Positions 47,013-55,699 of a stretch of DNA of 64,000 nt are shown here, piece after piece. A program made the position numbers and the translations under genes. Origin of the DNA: a virus. How positions within the stretch are numbered: the first letter of the stretch is position 1; each line of letters opens with the position of its first letter. A model generated the notes under the pieces. It was not told the DNA's origin, ran no database searches, and saw nothing but the letters and a program-made list of their open reading frames with translations. The stretch covers positions 1-64,000 of IMG/VR virus record IMGVR_UViG_3300047509_000037; one strand, written 5' to 3'.

Positions 47013-47468
47013 ATGGCTCGTGCAGGAAAGAAAGACGTTCTCGCCGCAGGCGGGAGCAAGATGGTCATCGCAGGCGGCATTGGAGAGAGCGACCCGCTAC
47101 GCAACGTATCGAAGGAAGGGCGTGACGACACACCGATTCCAGCGTTCGAGAAACCTGTCGAACCCAAGATGGAGTTCATCCCCAAGAACGGTCACATCCT
47201 CGTTCGCCGCGACACCCCGGTCGAAGCGAAGGGTCTGGTCGAACTGGTGCAGGACGAAGCCGCGAAAGAAAAACCTGCTCAGGGCATCGTGCTTGAGACG
47301 AATTGTGTTGACTACGTCGTCGGCACTCGTGTAGTGTTTGGAAAGTATTCGGGCACTGAGTTCAAGCTGAACGGCGAGTTGCTGCTCATCATGCGTGACG
47401 AAGACGTTCAAGGGCTGCTCGTGCAGGCGGAACCCGACAGCGAAGTAGAAATCGAAATCCTTCCGTAG
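47013..47468 (+). CDS. GroES-like co-chaperonin
   Basis: 151 residues with a 50-residue N-terminal extension. GHILVRRDTPVEAKGLVELV is the GroES opening strand and start of the mobile loop; IVLETN, VGTRVVFGKYSGTEFKLNGE and LLLIMRDEDVQGLL match the Cpn10 C-terminal half. It caps host GroEL to help fold phage proteins, as T4 gp31 does. RBS AGGAGA. Confidence 0.88.
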   Translation: MARAGKKDVLAAGGSKMVIAGGIGESDPLRNVSKEGRDDTPIPAFEKPVEPKMEFIPKNGHILVRRDTPVEAKGLVELVQDEAAKEKPAQGIVLETNCVDYVVGTRVVFGKYSGTEFKLNGELLLIMRDEDVQGLLVQAEPDSEVEIEILP

Positions 47469-47479
47469 AGGAGTCCAAC

Positions 47480-48226
47480 ATGGAGAAAGCTGCAATCGTC
47501 GGAGACGCGGACGTATCTCGCGCAACACACGTCCGCCGCCGCATCACCAATCTGGTCAAGGCAGCCAACACGAGCGACTTTGACCTTGCCGAATTGTTCC
47601 ACGAGTCAAAGAAGAACCAGTACCCCGCGATGTGGGGCTTCGAGTCCTTCTCTGCTTACGGCAAGGCTCTGGCGAAGGACTACAACTTCAAGTGGACGAA
47701 GGTCTACTACCTGACTCGCATTGCTGAGAACATGGAAGCCGCGAAGCTGGAGCGTTCGCAGTACGAACCCGTTGGCAAGACCAAGCTGCGAATGATTTCC
47801 CGGCTGAAGCCTGACACCGAGTTCAACGGCGTCTCCGTCTCTATCCTGATTCGGGAACTGACGCTGAAGGCTGGGCAGATGTCACCAGACGAAGTCCAGT
47901 ACGAGGTCGATAAGATTCTCGGACTGACGGAAGATGAGTCGATGTCATGGCTCAACATCCGTGTGAAGAAGATGGCGAAGGACAACGTCATCATGCCGTC
48001 CATCGCTCTCGCAAAGAAACACATCGGGAGCGTTGGGCAGGACGAAGAAGGACAGTCGCAGGACGCAAGTGAAGGTCGCTGTCTCGAACTCATCTGTGCG
48101 AACTTCCTCGCGGACCCGAACTACAACAACGAGCAACCGCCGGATACCGCCGCGAAGATTCAAGCAGCCGCCGATGCAACCGAGGCGGCGCAAGAGGAAA
48201 ACGAACAACCAACCAACGACGAATAA
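47480..48226 (+). CDS. Hypothetical protein
   Basis: 248 residues, AGGAG upstream. Helical N-terminal part (NLVKAANTSDFDLAELFHES), WGFESFSAYGKALAKDYNFK resembles a helical DNA-binding arrangement, acidic C-terminus (EAAQEENEQPTNDE). Between GroES and Clp-like genes. No family recognised. Confidence 0.75.
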   Translation: MEKAAIVGDADVSRATHVRRRITNLVKAANTSDFDLAELFHESKKNQYPAMWGFESFSAYGKALAKDYNFKWTKVYYLTRIAENMEAAKLERSQYEPVGKTKLRMISRLKPDTEFNGVSVSILIRELTLKAGQMSPDEVQYEVDKILGLTEDESMSWLNIRVKKMAKDNVIMPSIALAKKHIGSVGQDEEGQSQDASEGRCLELICANFLADPNYNNEQPPDTAAKIQAAADATEAAQEENEQPTNDE

Positions 48227-48239
48227 CTGGAGGGTGCCA

Positions 48240-49280
48240 ATGCCATTCCGAAAGCTGGACATCACCCGCAAGACTGGTGAGGCAACCGCTCTGGCAACGA
48301 AACTCGAAGGACTCATCGTGGGACAGCGGGCACCTAAAGACGCTCTCCTGTCGGTCGTAGACCGCATCCAAAGTGGGTTCTATGACAAGACGAGACCCGT
48401 CGGCATCTTCCTCTTTCTCGGACCCACCGGGACGGGAAAGACCGGAGTAGCCGAGGCGTTCACGATGGGTCTGTTCAATAACCCGAAGATGTTGATGAAG
48501 GTGGATTGCGCAGAGTTCCAGCACTCGCACGAGATTGCGAAGCTAGTTGGCAGCCCTCCCGGTTATCTGGGACACCGCGAGACGCATCCGTACTTCACCA
48601 ACAATTCGCTCAAGGCGCATCGCACCGATGCCTTTCCATTCACGCCGATTCTGTTCGACGAGATTGAGAAGGCAAGCGACTCACTCTGGAATCTCCTGCT
48701 GGGTATTCTGGATAAGGGCACGCTCACGACGGGCGCCAACGAAGTCGTGGACATGAAGCCCACAATCATTTTGATGACCAGCAACGTCGGGGCGTCGGAG
48801 ATGTCGGAAGACAAGTCTCTGGGCTTCGTCGGCAAGACCACAGTTGATGATGCCAAGCTGGAGTCAATCGCTCTGGCGGCGGCACGGCGGAAGTTCTCGC
48901 CGGAGTTCCTGAACCGCATCGACTACATTTTGAACTTCAAGACTCTGACTGAAGACGAACTCAAACAGGTTCTCGCGCTTCAGTTGCAATTGCTTCAAGA
49001 CCGCATCGTCGTTGACTCGAAGGTGCTCTTTGAACTGCGTGTCTCCAGCCGGGGACTCGCGCAATTGCTGGTGGATGGTTATGACCGTCGCTACAACGCA
49101 CGGCATCTCAAGCGGACGATAGACAAACACATCTCCGCTCCGCTAACGAGTCTTGTCGCCACGGGGCAGATAATGAACGAAGACGTTGTCATCGTTGACT
49201 ACCTCGAAGGCGACTGGCGATATGTGGCAGTACCGAGGGCGAATGCTCCCCAAGGCGATTTCTCAGGCAGTCTACCGTAG
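48240..49280 (+). CDS. ClpB/ClpA-type AAA+ unfoldase, single AAA domain
   Basis: 346 residues from the ATG at 48240 (GGAGGG upstream). It corresponds to the second AAA domain of ClpA/B: LFLGPTGTGKTGVAE (Walker A, 61-68), SPPGYLGH (pore loop), ILFDEIEKAS (Walker B), IILMTSNVGA (sensor 1), FLNRIDYI (Arg finger), YNARHLKRTIDKHI (sensor 2). No N-domain or first ATPase. Unfolds or remodels proteins, alone or with host partners. The C-terminus overlaps the next HNH. Confidence 0.9.
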   Translation: MPFRKLDITRKTGEATALATKLEGLIVGQRAPKDALLSVVDRIQSGFYDKTRPVGIFLFLGPTGTGKTGVAEAFTMGLFNNPKMLMKVDCAEFQHSHEIAKLVGSPPGYLGHRETHPYFTNNSLKAHRTDAFPFTPILFDEIEKASDSLWNLLLGILDKGTLTTGANEVVDMKPTIILMTSNVGASEMSEDKSLGFVGKTTVDDAKLESIALAAARRKFSPEFLNRIDYILNFKTLTEDELKQVLALQLQLLQDRIVVDSKVLFELRVSSRGLAQLLVDGYDRRYNARHLKRTIDKHISAPLTSLVATGQIMNEDVVIVDYLEGDWRYVAVPRANAPQGDFSGSLP

Positions 49281-49569
49281 AGACGGCTGGAAATGTCGTT
49301 CCTGCAACAACCGCAATGGGCTTGACCCGCACCACGTCATATTCCAAAGCGCAGGCGGACCCGACACACTGGACAACCTGCTGGCGCTCTGCCGCAAATG
49401 CCACGATGACATTCACGCCGGGAGACTGGTGCTGGAAGTCCTTCGTAAGCTGGAGAGCAACCTTGACGTTCGATTCTGGAAGCGTGCTGCGTGGGAGATT
49501 TACAGGAGTGTAAATGAAGACTTGCACCAAGTGTCAAACATCGAAGAACCCGAAAACGGATTTTCATAA
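49222..49569 (+). CDS. HNH endonuclease (classic)
   Basis: 115 residues from the ATG at 49222. PKAISQAVYRRDGWKCRSC, LDPHHVIFQSAGGPDTLDNL, LCRKCHDDIHAG: textbook H-N-H with zinc Cys pairs. Overlaps the Clp gene end by 58 nt and the next HNH by 55. Confidence 0.9.
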   Translation: MWQYRGRMLPKAISQAVYRRDGWKCRSCNNRNGLDPHHVIFQSAGGPDTLDNLLALCRKCHDDIHAGRLVLEVLRKLESNLDVRFWKRAAWEIYRSVNEDLHQVSNIEEPENGFS

Positions 49570-49996
49570 GGATAAGAGTACGAAAGACGGGTTGCGCTAT
49601 TGGTGTAAGGCGTGTGCGCGACCCGCTGCGGTGAGCTACGCTCGACGAAATCCTGAGGAAAAGACGCATCGTCACCGAGACTACAAGCGAGACAACCCTG
49701 AACACTACTTATTGTGGCAGGCGAAACATCGCGCCAAGCGGAATGGTCTAGTCTTTGAGTTAGTGCCGGGAGATATACAAATCCCGCCGACCTGTCCGGT
49801 GTTGAAGATACCCATCTATCCGGGGAAACGAAACTCTCCGAACTCACCGAGTCTCGATAGGCGGGACAATGACGAAGGCTACACGAAGGCGAACACTCAA
49901 GTGATTTCGTATCGGGCGAATGTACTTAAACGAGACGCCACGGTCACTGAGTTGAAATTGTTCGCGGACTGGATTGTGGGGACGTATGGAACTTAG
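49514..49996 (+). CDS. HNH-type endonuclease (SPSLDRR family)
   Basis: 160 residues, AGGAG upstream. N-terminal ribbon CTKCQTSKNPKTDF, YWCKACARP; then AKHRAKRNGLVFELVPGDIQ, CPVLKIPIY, NSPSLDRRDNDEGY, VISYRANVLKRDATVTELK. Direct relative of the gene at 18710. Its stop overlaps the helicase start. Confidence 0.88.
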   Translation: MKTCTKCQTSKNPKTDFHKDKSTKDGLRYWCKACARPAAVSYARRNPEEKTHRHRDYKRDNPEHYLLWQAKHRAKRNGLVFELVPGDIQIPPTCPVLKIPIYPGKRNSPNSPSLDRRDNDEGYTKANTQVISYRANVLKRDATVTELKLFADWIVGTYGT

Positions 49997-51653
49997 GAGT
50001 TACCAGCAGGACGCACTCAATTCCATCGTTACAAACTATGACGCGGGGGCGAGAAAACTTCTCATTCAATCGGCAACTGGAACAGGGAAAACGATAATTT
50101 TCGCATCCCTGTACGAGCGCATGAAGTCCCGAATACCCGGACAGATGTGGGTTCTGTCTCACACGGAAGAACTAGTTGTCCAGAATTTGAAGAAACTCCA
50201 ACAGGTGAACCGAGCCCTGAAGGTAGGCAAAGAGATGGCGGGGAGTTATGCCGACCCTGATTGCGATATAATCTCGGCGTGCGTGGCGACAACAGGTAGA
50301 CACGGAACGAAACGCAATGACAGATTTAATTGGGGGAATGTTTCCCTGCTCACAATCGACGAGGCTCATCACTCCACCGCTGACGCATACGGACGAGTCA
50401 TCGACCTTGTCGGCATTAACAGCCCCGGCTCGAACAAACTTCTGGTCGGCGTTACGGCAACGGCTCAACGTCCTGACGGCAAGGCTCTGTCTGAAGTTTT
50501 CGACAAAGTTGCCTACGTGTATGGGATGCGGCAAGCCATCGAAGAAGGATGGCTCGTGCGTGTTCGGGGATACCGAGTATCGACGGACACATCCGTGGAC
50601 GACGTATCGGTTTCATCTGGGGACTTCTCCGTCACCAAGCTGGCGGCACGTGTCAACACGGAAGCACGAAATCGACAAGTCGTAGAGGCATGGGCGAAGC
50701 TGGCGGGCGACCGCCGAACGGTTGTGTTCTGCGCCGACATCGACCATGCGAAGGCAATGGCTGAGGAGTTTAAGAAGTCAGGCGTACTCGCGGAAGCTGT
50801 CTGGGGTGAAGACCCGGAGCGCGAGTCAAAACTGGAGACACACCGTGCGGGAAAAATTCAAGTTATTTGTAACTGCGCTGTACTCGTGGAAGGCTACGAT
50901 GACCCAAGCATTGCGTGCGTTGTACTGGCTCGTCCTACCACGTCTCCTGTCCTATTTTCCCAGATGGTAGGACGCGGGACTCGTCTCGCAGAAGGCAAGA
51001 AAGACCTTATCGTCATCGACGTGGTGGACGCATCGTCCAGCCACTCGCTCATCACCCTGCCGACGCTGTTGGGCCTGCAAGGCATCCTAGACCTTCGTGG
51101 GCGCGACGTGCTCACGGTTGTTGAGGAGATGGAGGAGATTCAGTTAGCGAACCCCGGCATCGACCTGTCGAAGCTGGACGACGTTGCGAAGCTGAAGACC
51201 CTCGTCGAACAAGTCAACCTGTTCACCATCCGGTTCCCGGCTGAAGTCGAAGCGAACAGCGAGTTGACTTGGTTCAAAGCGATTGACGGCGGCTACAAGA
51301 TGCTCGTGCCGAAAGATGGACCGGAGCCTGCGGGCTTCATGCGAATTTACCAGAACCAACTCGGCTCGTGGGACATCATCGGGAGCATCAAAGGCAGGGC
51401 GCTTCAGGCGAACCGCGCCACGATGGAAGACGCGTTCAAGGCGACTGATGAACAGATTCGTAAGCGGCTGTCGAAGATGGCTCTGTCTTACGTGAAACGT
51501 GAGGCTACATGGCACGGCAAACCAGTCACGAGTGGACAGATAAAAATGCTGGCGCGGTTGTTCCCGAAGAAGTTGTTTCCTTTGGAGTCGATGACATCGG
51601 GGATGGCGTCCAAGATAATCAGCGAACGCCTAGCACGCAAGCACAAAGGTTGA
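49986..51653 (+). CDS. SF2 DEAD/DEAH-type DNA helicase
   Basis: 555 residues from the ATG at 49986. ELRSYQQDAL (Q-like motif), SATGTGKTII (I), SLLTIDEAHHST (II, DEAH), VGVTATAQRP (III), then VVFCADIDHA, NCAVLVEGYD and QMVGRGTRLA (V-VI). A UvsW/RecQ-like unwinding or fork-remodelling role is likely. A C-terminal 170-residue domain has no recognised family. A GTTA-type site lies in codons at 50862. Confidence 0.92.
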   Translation: MELRSYQQDALNSIVTNYDAGARKLLIQSATGTGKTIIFASLYERMKSRIPGQMWVLSHTEELVVQNLKKLQQVNRALKVGKEMAGSYADPDCDIISACVATTGRHGTKRNDRFNWGNVSLLTIDEAHHSTADAYGRVIDLVGINSPGSNKLLVGVTATAQRPDGKALSEVFDKVAYVYGMRQAIEEGWLVRVRGYRVSTDTSVDDVSVSSGDFSVTKLAARVNTEARNRQVVEAWAKLAGDRRTVVFCADIDHAKAMAEEFKKSGVLAEAVWGEDPERESKLETHRAGKIQVICNCAVLVEGYDDPSIACVVLARPTTSPVLFSQMVGRGTRLAEGKKDLIVIDVVDASSSHSLITLPTLLGLQGILDLRGRDVLTVVEEMEEIQLANPGIDLSKLDDVAKLKTLVEQVNLFTIRFPAEVEANSELTWFKAIDGGYKMLVPKDGPEPAGFMRIYQNQLGSWDIIGSIKGRALQANRATMEDAFKATDEQIRKRLSKMALSYVKREATWHGKPVTSGQIKMLARLFPKKLFPLESMTSGMASKIISERLARKHKG

Positions 51654-51674
51654 AGAAGCTGGAGGAAGACAAGG

Positions 51675-51788
51675 GTGGTCGTCGATGTGATGATTGCCGC
51701 CGGGGATTTGAACCCGGACGCGATTGAGACAGCCAAGCACGAGAAGGCTCTCACCATCTGGAAGTACCTGCATCATCAGGAGGGCTAG
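51675..51788 (+). CDS. Very small protein (GTG start)
   Basis: 37 residues; VDVMIAAGDLNPDAIETAKH, WKYLHHQEG. GAGGAAG upstream; stop at the next TTG start. Plausible coupled peptide. Confidence 0.5.
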   Translation: MVVDVMIAAGDLNPDAIETAKHEKALTIWKYLHHQEG

Positions 51789-52124
51789 TTGCTGACACCG
51801 GAAAAAGAACAACGCATTCAAGAAATCACCGCAGAGATTGCGGCAGAAGTGACCCGCGCCACGAGGATGTTTGAACCGATGAACTCTCCGCATGAAGCCG
51901 AGGGTGTCATCCGTGAGGAGTTCGACGAGTTCTGGGATGAAGTGAAGGCGTACAATCCCCGCAAGAACCGCGACACCCGTCCCGCGATGCGAACCGAGTT
52001 GATTCAGTTAGCAGCGATGGCAACACGAGCAGTGCTTGATGTCATCGACTTTGGGAAGCACTACGAGGCGCAACCATGCTACAACCCCGTTCCGACGCAA
52101 CCTACTACCGAAACTTCCAACTGA
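51789..52124 (+). CDS. MazG-like protein
   Basis: 111 residues from TTG at 51789 (GGAG upstream). EAEGVIREEFDEFWDEVKAY and TELIQLAAMATRAVLDVID have the E-x-x-E pattern of MazG-type nucleotide pyrophosphohydrolases. May hydrolyse (p)ppGpp or dNTPs. Overlaps the next gene by 49 nt. Confidence 0.65.
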   Translation: MLTPEKEQRIQEITAEIAAEVTRATRMFEPMNSPHEAEGVIREEFDEFWDEVKAYNPRKNRDTRPAMRTELIQLAAMATRAVLDVIDFGKHYEAQPCYNPVPTQPTTETSN

Positions 52125-52417
52125 GCAAATTTCAGGTGGGCATCCTCAAGCGCCTTGCCAACGGTAAGGTCAAGGTCTACTGTATGCCTGCCGGGACGCT
52201 GCGCGACAAGCGCCGCGACGAGATGAACATCCAGTTCAACGAGGTTCTGCAACTCGTGGAGATGGGGATGGTCAACGACGTGAGCGACGGTGAGAAGTTC
52301 AAATCCATCGTCGAACAGCATCGCGTGAACGAAGGGCGCGACGTTGTGGTCGTGTGGCTCAACGGATTCGGGCAAGAGATGTGGGGAAGGACTCCGTGGG
52401 ACAAACAACGAAACTGA
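52076..52417 (+). CDS. Hypothetical protein
   Basis: 113 residues. FQVGILKRLANGKVKVYCMP, FNEVLQLVEMGMVNDVSDGE: reads like a small winged-helix-type protein. No strong RBS, but overlapping coupling to the MazG-like gene. Confidence 0.65.
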   Translation: MLQPRSDATYYRNFQLSKFQVGILKRLANGKVKVYCMPAGTLRDKRRDEMNIQFNEVLQLVEMGMVNDVSDGEKFKSIVEQHRVNEGRDVVVVWLNGFGQEMWGRTPWDKQRN

Positions 52418-52956
52418 ACACGAAGGACCGAGCCAAAGCAAAGCGGCTCATGGATACTTACCAGCAAACTCTGGAGGAACACAATGCAAAGCGAACAGAC
52501 CAAACCAACGCCTGCGCCATCTGCCGCCGACCGTTCAGCCAGTATCAAGCCTACCAAGACCACGACCATAAGTGCTGTGCCCGTCCCCGGAAAAAAGAAG
52601 GTCGGTACTGTGGTAAGTGCAACCGTGGACTCCTGTGTTTTCTTTGCAACAAGAAAGCCGTAGCGTGGCTGGAGCAACTAGCGAAGTGGGGCATCGACAT
52701 TGAAAAGGTGCTTGAATACATTCGCTTCTGGACAAGAGAGATTACGTTGAAAGGTGGATATGCCTCTAAAGCCCCGAAAGCAAAAACCCCGCGAAAGCGA
52801 AAGTCCAAAGCCGGAGTACCGCGCAAACAAAAAAGCGTTCGACCAAGTTCTGAGCCGAGTGCGCCAGAACGGGGAAGTGACAGTGGGTCCGGTGAAAGCA
52901 GTGAAGTCAAGTGGTGGCGGTGGGAAGCCAGCGGCGATGAACCCAGCCGTCCCTAG
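52396..52956 (+). CDS. HNH endonuclease, endonuclease VII-like, with long tail
   Basis: 186 residues from GTG at 52396 (GGAAGGA upstream). CAICRRPFSQYQAYQDHDHK, YCGKCNRGLLCFLCNKK; then VLEYIRFWTREITLKGG. From about residue 110 the frame runs basic and Ser-rich over the next gene, so true selection there is doubtful. Confidence 0.8.
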   Translation: MGQTTKLNTKDRAKAKRLMDTYQQTLEEHNAKRTDQTNACAICRRPFSQYQAYQDHDHKCCARPRKKEGRYCGKCNRGLLCFLCNKKAVAWLEQLAKWGIDIEKVLEYIRFWTREITLKGGYASKAPKAKTPRKRKSKAGVPRKQKSVRPSSEPSAPERGSDSGSGESSEVKWWRWEASGDEPSRP

Positions 52957-53221
52957 CATGGTCGAATTTCTGTGCGACGTGTTCCTCGCGGTGAAGCGTG
53001 TGCTCCCGCGTGACATCTCGTTCGAGAAGTTCCGTCAGGCTTACACGTTCCCCATCACCGATGACTACATCGAACAGGAGCGGTTCGCTCAGTTCGTTCT
53101 CCGCGACCGTCGGCATAGTGCAGAGCAACGCATCGGCGCTGAGTTCATTCGCGTCGGGATTTTCCCACTGACCAAGTACATGAAGTGTCCCCGCAAGCCG
53201 CGACCGAAGAACGCGGTCTAA
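52760..53221 (+). CDS. Hypothetical protein
   Basis: 153 residues from the ATG at 52760 (AAAGG upstream). Basic N-terminus (RKQKPRESESPKPEYRANK), then VEFLCDVFLAVKRVLPRDIS and FVLRDRRHSAEQRIGAEFIR. No family; 197 nt overlap the HNH tail. Confidence 0.65.
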   Translation: MPLKPRKQKPRESESPKPEYRANKKAFDQVLSRVRQNGEVTVGPVKAVKSSGGGGKPAAMNPAVPSMVEFLCDVFLAVKRVLPRDISFEKFRQAYTFPITDDYIEQERFAQFVLRDRRHSAEQRIGAEFIRVGIFPLTKYMKCPRKPRPKNAV

Positions 53222-53256
53222 ATTTTTGTGTCAAATCCAACCTGAGGTACAACGCA

Positions 53257-53616
53257 ATGACAGCTACAGCGGTACTCCACAAGGAACGTAAACGTAGGGA
53301 ACGCAAGACGAAGCGAGGGGCGGTGACTCTCGAAGTCAACGTGAAGCGGCAACTCTCGGCTGAGATTGGCGAAGACGAATTGCCGCAGGGTGAGAAGTTC
53401 ATCCTGCTTCAGAAGTACGGAGTGGCGGCTCCACGCATTGACCGTCTCGTGACAAAACCCGTTTGGATGGAGGAACGTTTATGGCGACAGAAGAACAACG
53501 ATTGGATGCGGGCAACGAAGGGTCTAGTGCCAGCGAAGCAGCAACCGCGAACGCAGGCGCAACAGAGGCACCAACAGTCACAGCGCCCGACTACTCGAAC
53601 CTCCCGCCAGAGCTAA
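53257..53616 (+). CDS. Small basic protein
   Basis: 119 residues from the ATG at 53257. ERKRRERKTKRGAVTLEVNV, EKFILLQKYGVAAPRIDRLV; Gln/Arg-rich C-terminus overlaps the next gene in another frame, so the tail is doubtful. Confidence 0.6.
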   Translation: MTATAVLHKERKRRERKTKRGAVTLEVNVKRQLSAEIGEDELPQGEKFILLQKYGVAAPRIDRLVTKPVWMEERLWRQKNNDWMRATKGLVPAKQQPRTQAQQRHQQSQRPTTRTSRQS

Positions 53617-54011
53617 GACCTGACGCAGACGGCAACCCGCCCGTGCTCACCGAAGCCCTGATGCGGAAACTCCGGGGGGAGTATTTCACGGTCAAACATG
53701 CGAGGCTCGACAACTGCGAACACCGCATTGACCTGATTACGGAGCCACGCACGAATTGTCAGAACTGCTGGTGGAATTGGTTCAACATCCACCCGCAGTT
53801 GATTGAAACCACCGACCAGTTCTTTCGGACTAAGGGGAAGGAACCGCTCATAGCCATGAGGGGCAAACGCTACTTCAAAATGTTTCTTCGGTTCATGAGC
53901 ACGGTGTGCCAACTTCAGAAAGAACAAGAGGCACTCAATGCCAAGCAGATACGTGAAGCGAACCCGCCGAGCGTTGAAGATGAACGAAATATGGAGGATA
54001 TGTGGCGCTAA
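53481..54011 (+). CDS. Hypothetical protein before recA
   Basis: 176 residues from the ATG at 53481 (GGAGG upstream). Ala/Glu-rich N-terminus, then HARLDNCEHRIDLITEPRTN, CQNCWWNWFNIHP: a Cys/His-containing region. C-terminus acidic. Overlaps the RecA GTG by 10 nt. No family recognised. Confidence 0.7.
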   Translation: MATEEQRLDAGNEGSSASEAATANAGATEAPTVTAPDYSNLPPELRPDADGNPPVLTEALMRKLRGEYFTVKHARLDNCEHRIDLITEPRTNCQNCWWNWFNIHPQLIETTDQFFRTKGKEPLIAMRGKRYFKMFLRFMSTVCQLQKEQEALNAKQIREANPPSVEDERNMEDMWR

Positions 54012-55126
54012 CAGCGGGAGTCAAATCGACGGCGGCAACGCCGGAGAAGTCGGAGGAGAAGTCGTTCGTGAAACCACAGACCAAGGCGGACAAGTTGCAA
54101 GCGGTCTCGTCGGCGGCGAAGTCACTCAATAACACGTACAAAGACCCGAAGTTAGTCCAGAAGCTAGGGAAGAAGGCAGGCGCACTCCGCTTGCCTTCTC
54201 TCGCGCTTGGACTACCGACGGTAGACGAAGATGTCATCGGTTGCGGCGGATTGCCCGACGGTCGCATCATCGAAATCTATGGACCGGAGTCGGCTGGTAA
54301 GACTGCCATCTCCCTGCACGCAATCGCGCAGGCGCAGGCTGGTGGTGACCTAGCTGCCATCGTGGATGCCGAGCACGCACTGATGCTCTCGCACGCGAAG
54401 ACTCTGGGCGTCAACATCGACGAACTCATCATCTCGCAGCCTGACTACGGTGAGCAGGCATTGGAGGTTGTCCTTGGTCTTGCTGAGACTGGCGCGGTGC
54501 GTCTTATTGTCGTTGATTCGGTATCCGCACTCGTCCCGAAAGCCGAGTTGGACGGAGATATGGGAGACAGCCACATGGGTCTCCAAGCGCGACTGATGTC
54601 TCAGGCGATGCGGAAACTCGTGGGCGTCTCTGCGAAGACGGGCACGACAATCATCTTCATCAACCAAGTGCGCGAGAAAATCGGCGTCATGTTCGGCAAC
54701 CCGGAGACCACAACGGGCGGGCGTGCTCTGAAGTTTTACGCGTCACTCCGCTTCGAGGTTCGGCGTCTGTCGAAGACTGACGGCGGTGAAATCATCGACC
54801 CCGTGACCAAGCTGCACATCGGTCACCGGATGCGTGTGAAGAACGTCAAGAACAAAGTAGGCTCACCATTCCGCGAGACCTGCGTGGACTTGCTCTACGA
54901 TAAAGGGTTTGACAAACGGGCGGACACTCTGGAATACTTGCTTGGGCAGGACGTTGTCATCGTCGGAGACATGACGAAGGACAACAAGGGCAACGGCGTG
55001 TCGAAGGGTTGGCTGGGGTTCGAGGGCGAGAGCTACCGAAAATCGGACTTGACATTGGACCCCGTTTACGATAAGGTTGCACTAGCGGCGAAGAAGGTCA
55101 TCGACGCGAAACTTCAACAGCAGTAA
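54002..55126 (+). CDS. recA: RecA recombinase
   Basis: 374 residues from GTG at 54002 (GGAGG upstream). GPESAGKT Walker A (94-101), VDAEHAL (Walker B region), LIVVDSVSALVPKAELDGDM with the following L1 loop, FINQVREKIGVMFGNPETT (L2 region). The usual C-terminus is replaced by a short DAKLQQQ tail. It pairs homologous DNA strands for repair and genome replication. Phage-encoded, complete. Confidence 0.95.
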   Translation: MALTAGVKSTAATPEKSEEKSFVKPQTKADKLQAVSSAAKSLNNTYKDPKLVQKLGKKAGALRLPSLALGLPTVDEDVIGCGGLPDGRIIEIYGPESAGKTAISLHAIAQAQAGGDLAAIVDAEHALMLSHAKTLGVNIDELIISQPDYGEQALEVVLGLAETGAVRLIVVDSVSALVPKAELDGDMGDSHMGLQARLMSQAMRKLVGVSAKTGTTIIFINQVREKIGVMFGNPETTTGGRALKFYASLRFEVRRLSKTDGGEIIDPVTKLHIGHRMRVKNVKNKVGSPFRETCVDLLYDKGFDKRADTLEYLLGQDVVIVGDMTKDNKGNGVSKGWLGFEGESYRKSDLTLDPVYDKVALAAKKVIDAKLQQQ

Positions 55127-55161
55127 ACACGTGGGTGCTCCGTTCCGTAAGGACGGGGAGT

Positions 55162-55196
55162 TCGCCAAGCGTGCGGCATAGCCGCGAGAGTGGCTT
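55162..55196 (+). other. Structured leader hairpin
   Basis: CCAAGC / GCTTGG outer pair enclosing GCGGC / GCCGC, in the 216-bp gap after recA. No T-run. Could regulate translation of the zinc protein or be a small RNA. A weak ORF at 55237 was not called. Confidence 0.45.
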
Positions 55197-55342
55197 GGTG
55201 ATTGGATACACCCACCTTAGCGGGCGGTAGTTGAATATGTCACAACACCGGGAACGCAGGGCAGTGCTCTACGAAAGCCTGCTCGTGCCCTCGGAAGCGT
55301 TGGTTAAAACCCAACCCGCCCCATCACTTTCTGGAGGGTGCC

Positions 55343-55699
55343 ATGAGCAAGAAGAACCGTGTCGTGCCGAAGACTGTCAACCTGAAGGACGCCGTGTTCG
55401 CGTACTTCTCCATGTGCTGCAATGAAATTGCCGAGAAGCCTTCCTGCGTCGTGCCTCAGGGCGAACGTGTGGGAACGTATCTCGGTGCGGTGCCCGACCC
55501 TGCCAAGCGCAATCTGACGCTGGGCACGTGGCGCTGCTCGAAGTGCAAGAAGAAGTGCAAGGTGACCCGGACGGCAAAGAGCGCCGGTGCCCAGTCCAGA
55601 CCACCTTCGCGGGATAGTTCCCGTGCGGTAACATTTTCTCAATCTCGCGCCTTAGACGCGCAATTATTCCCGAACGGGAACATTCTGGAGGAACCATGA
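55343..55699 (+). CDS. Zinc-binding hypothetical protein
   Basis: 118 residues, GGAGGG upstream. FAYFSMCCNEIAEKPSC, WRCSKCKKKCKVT four-Cys cluster, polar C-terminus. Overlaps the RNA ligase start by 4 nt (ATGA). Could assist the ligase. Confidence 0.7.
   Translation: MSKKNRVVPKTVNLKDAVFAYFSMCCNEIAEKPSCVVPQGERVGTYLGAVPDPAKRNLTLGTWRCSKCKKKCKVTRTAKSAGAQSRPPSRDSSRAVTFSQSRALDAQLFPNGNILEEP

Noticed and set aside
55237-55425. 63-codon frame before the zinc protein
   Set aside because: Weak RBS, overlaps a better gene in another frame, and includes the structured leader; only the first 30 residues look plausible.
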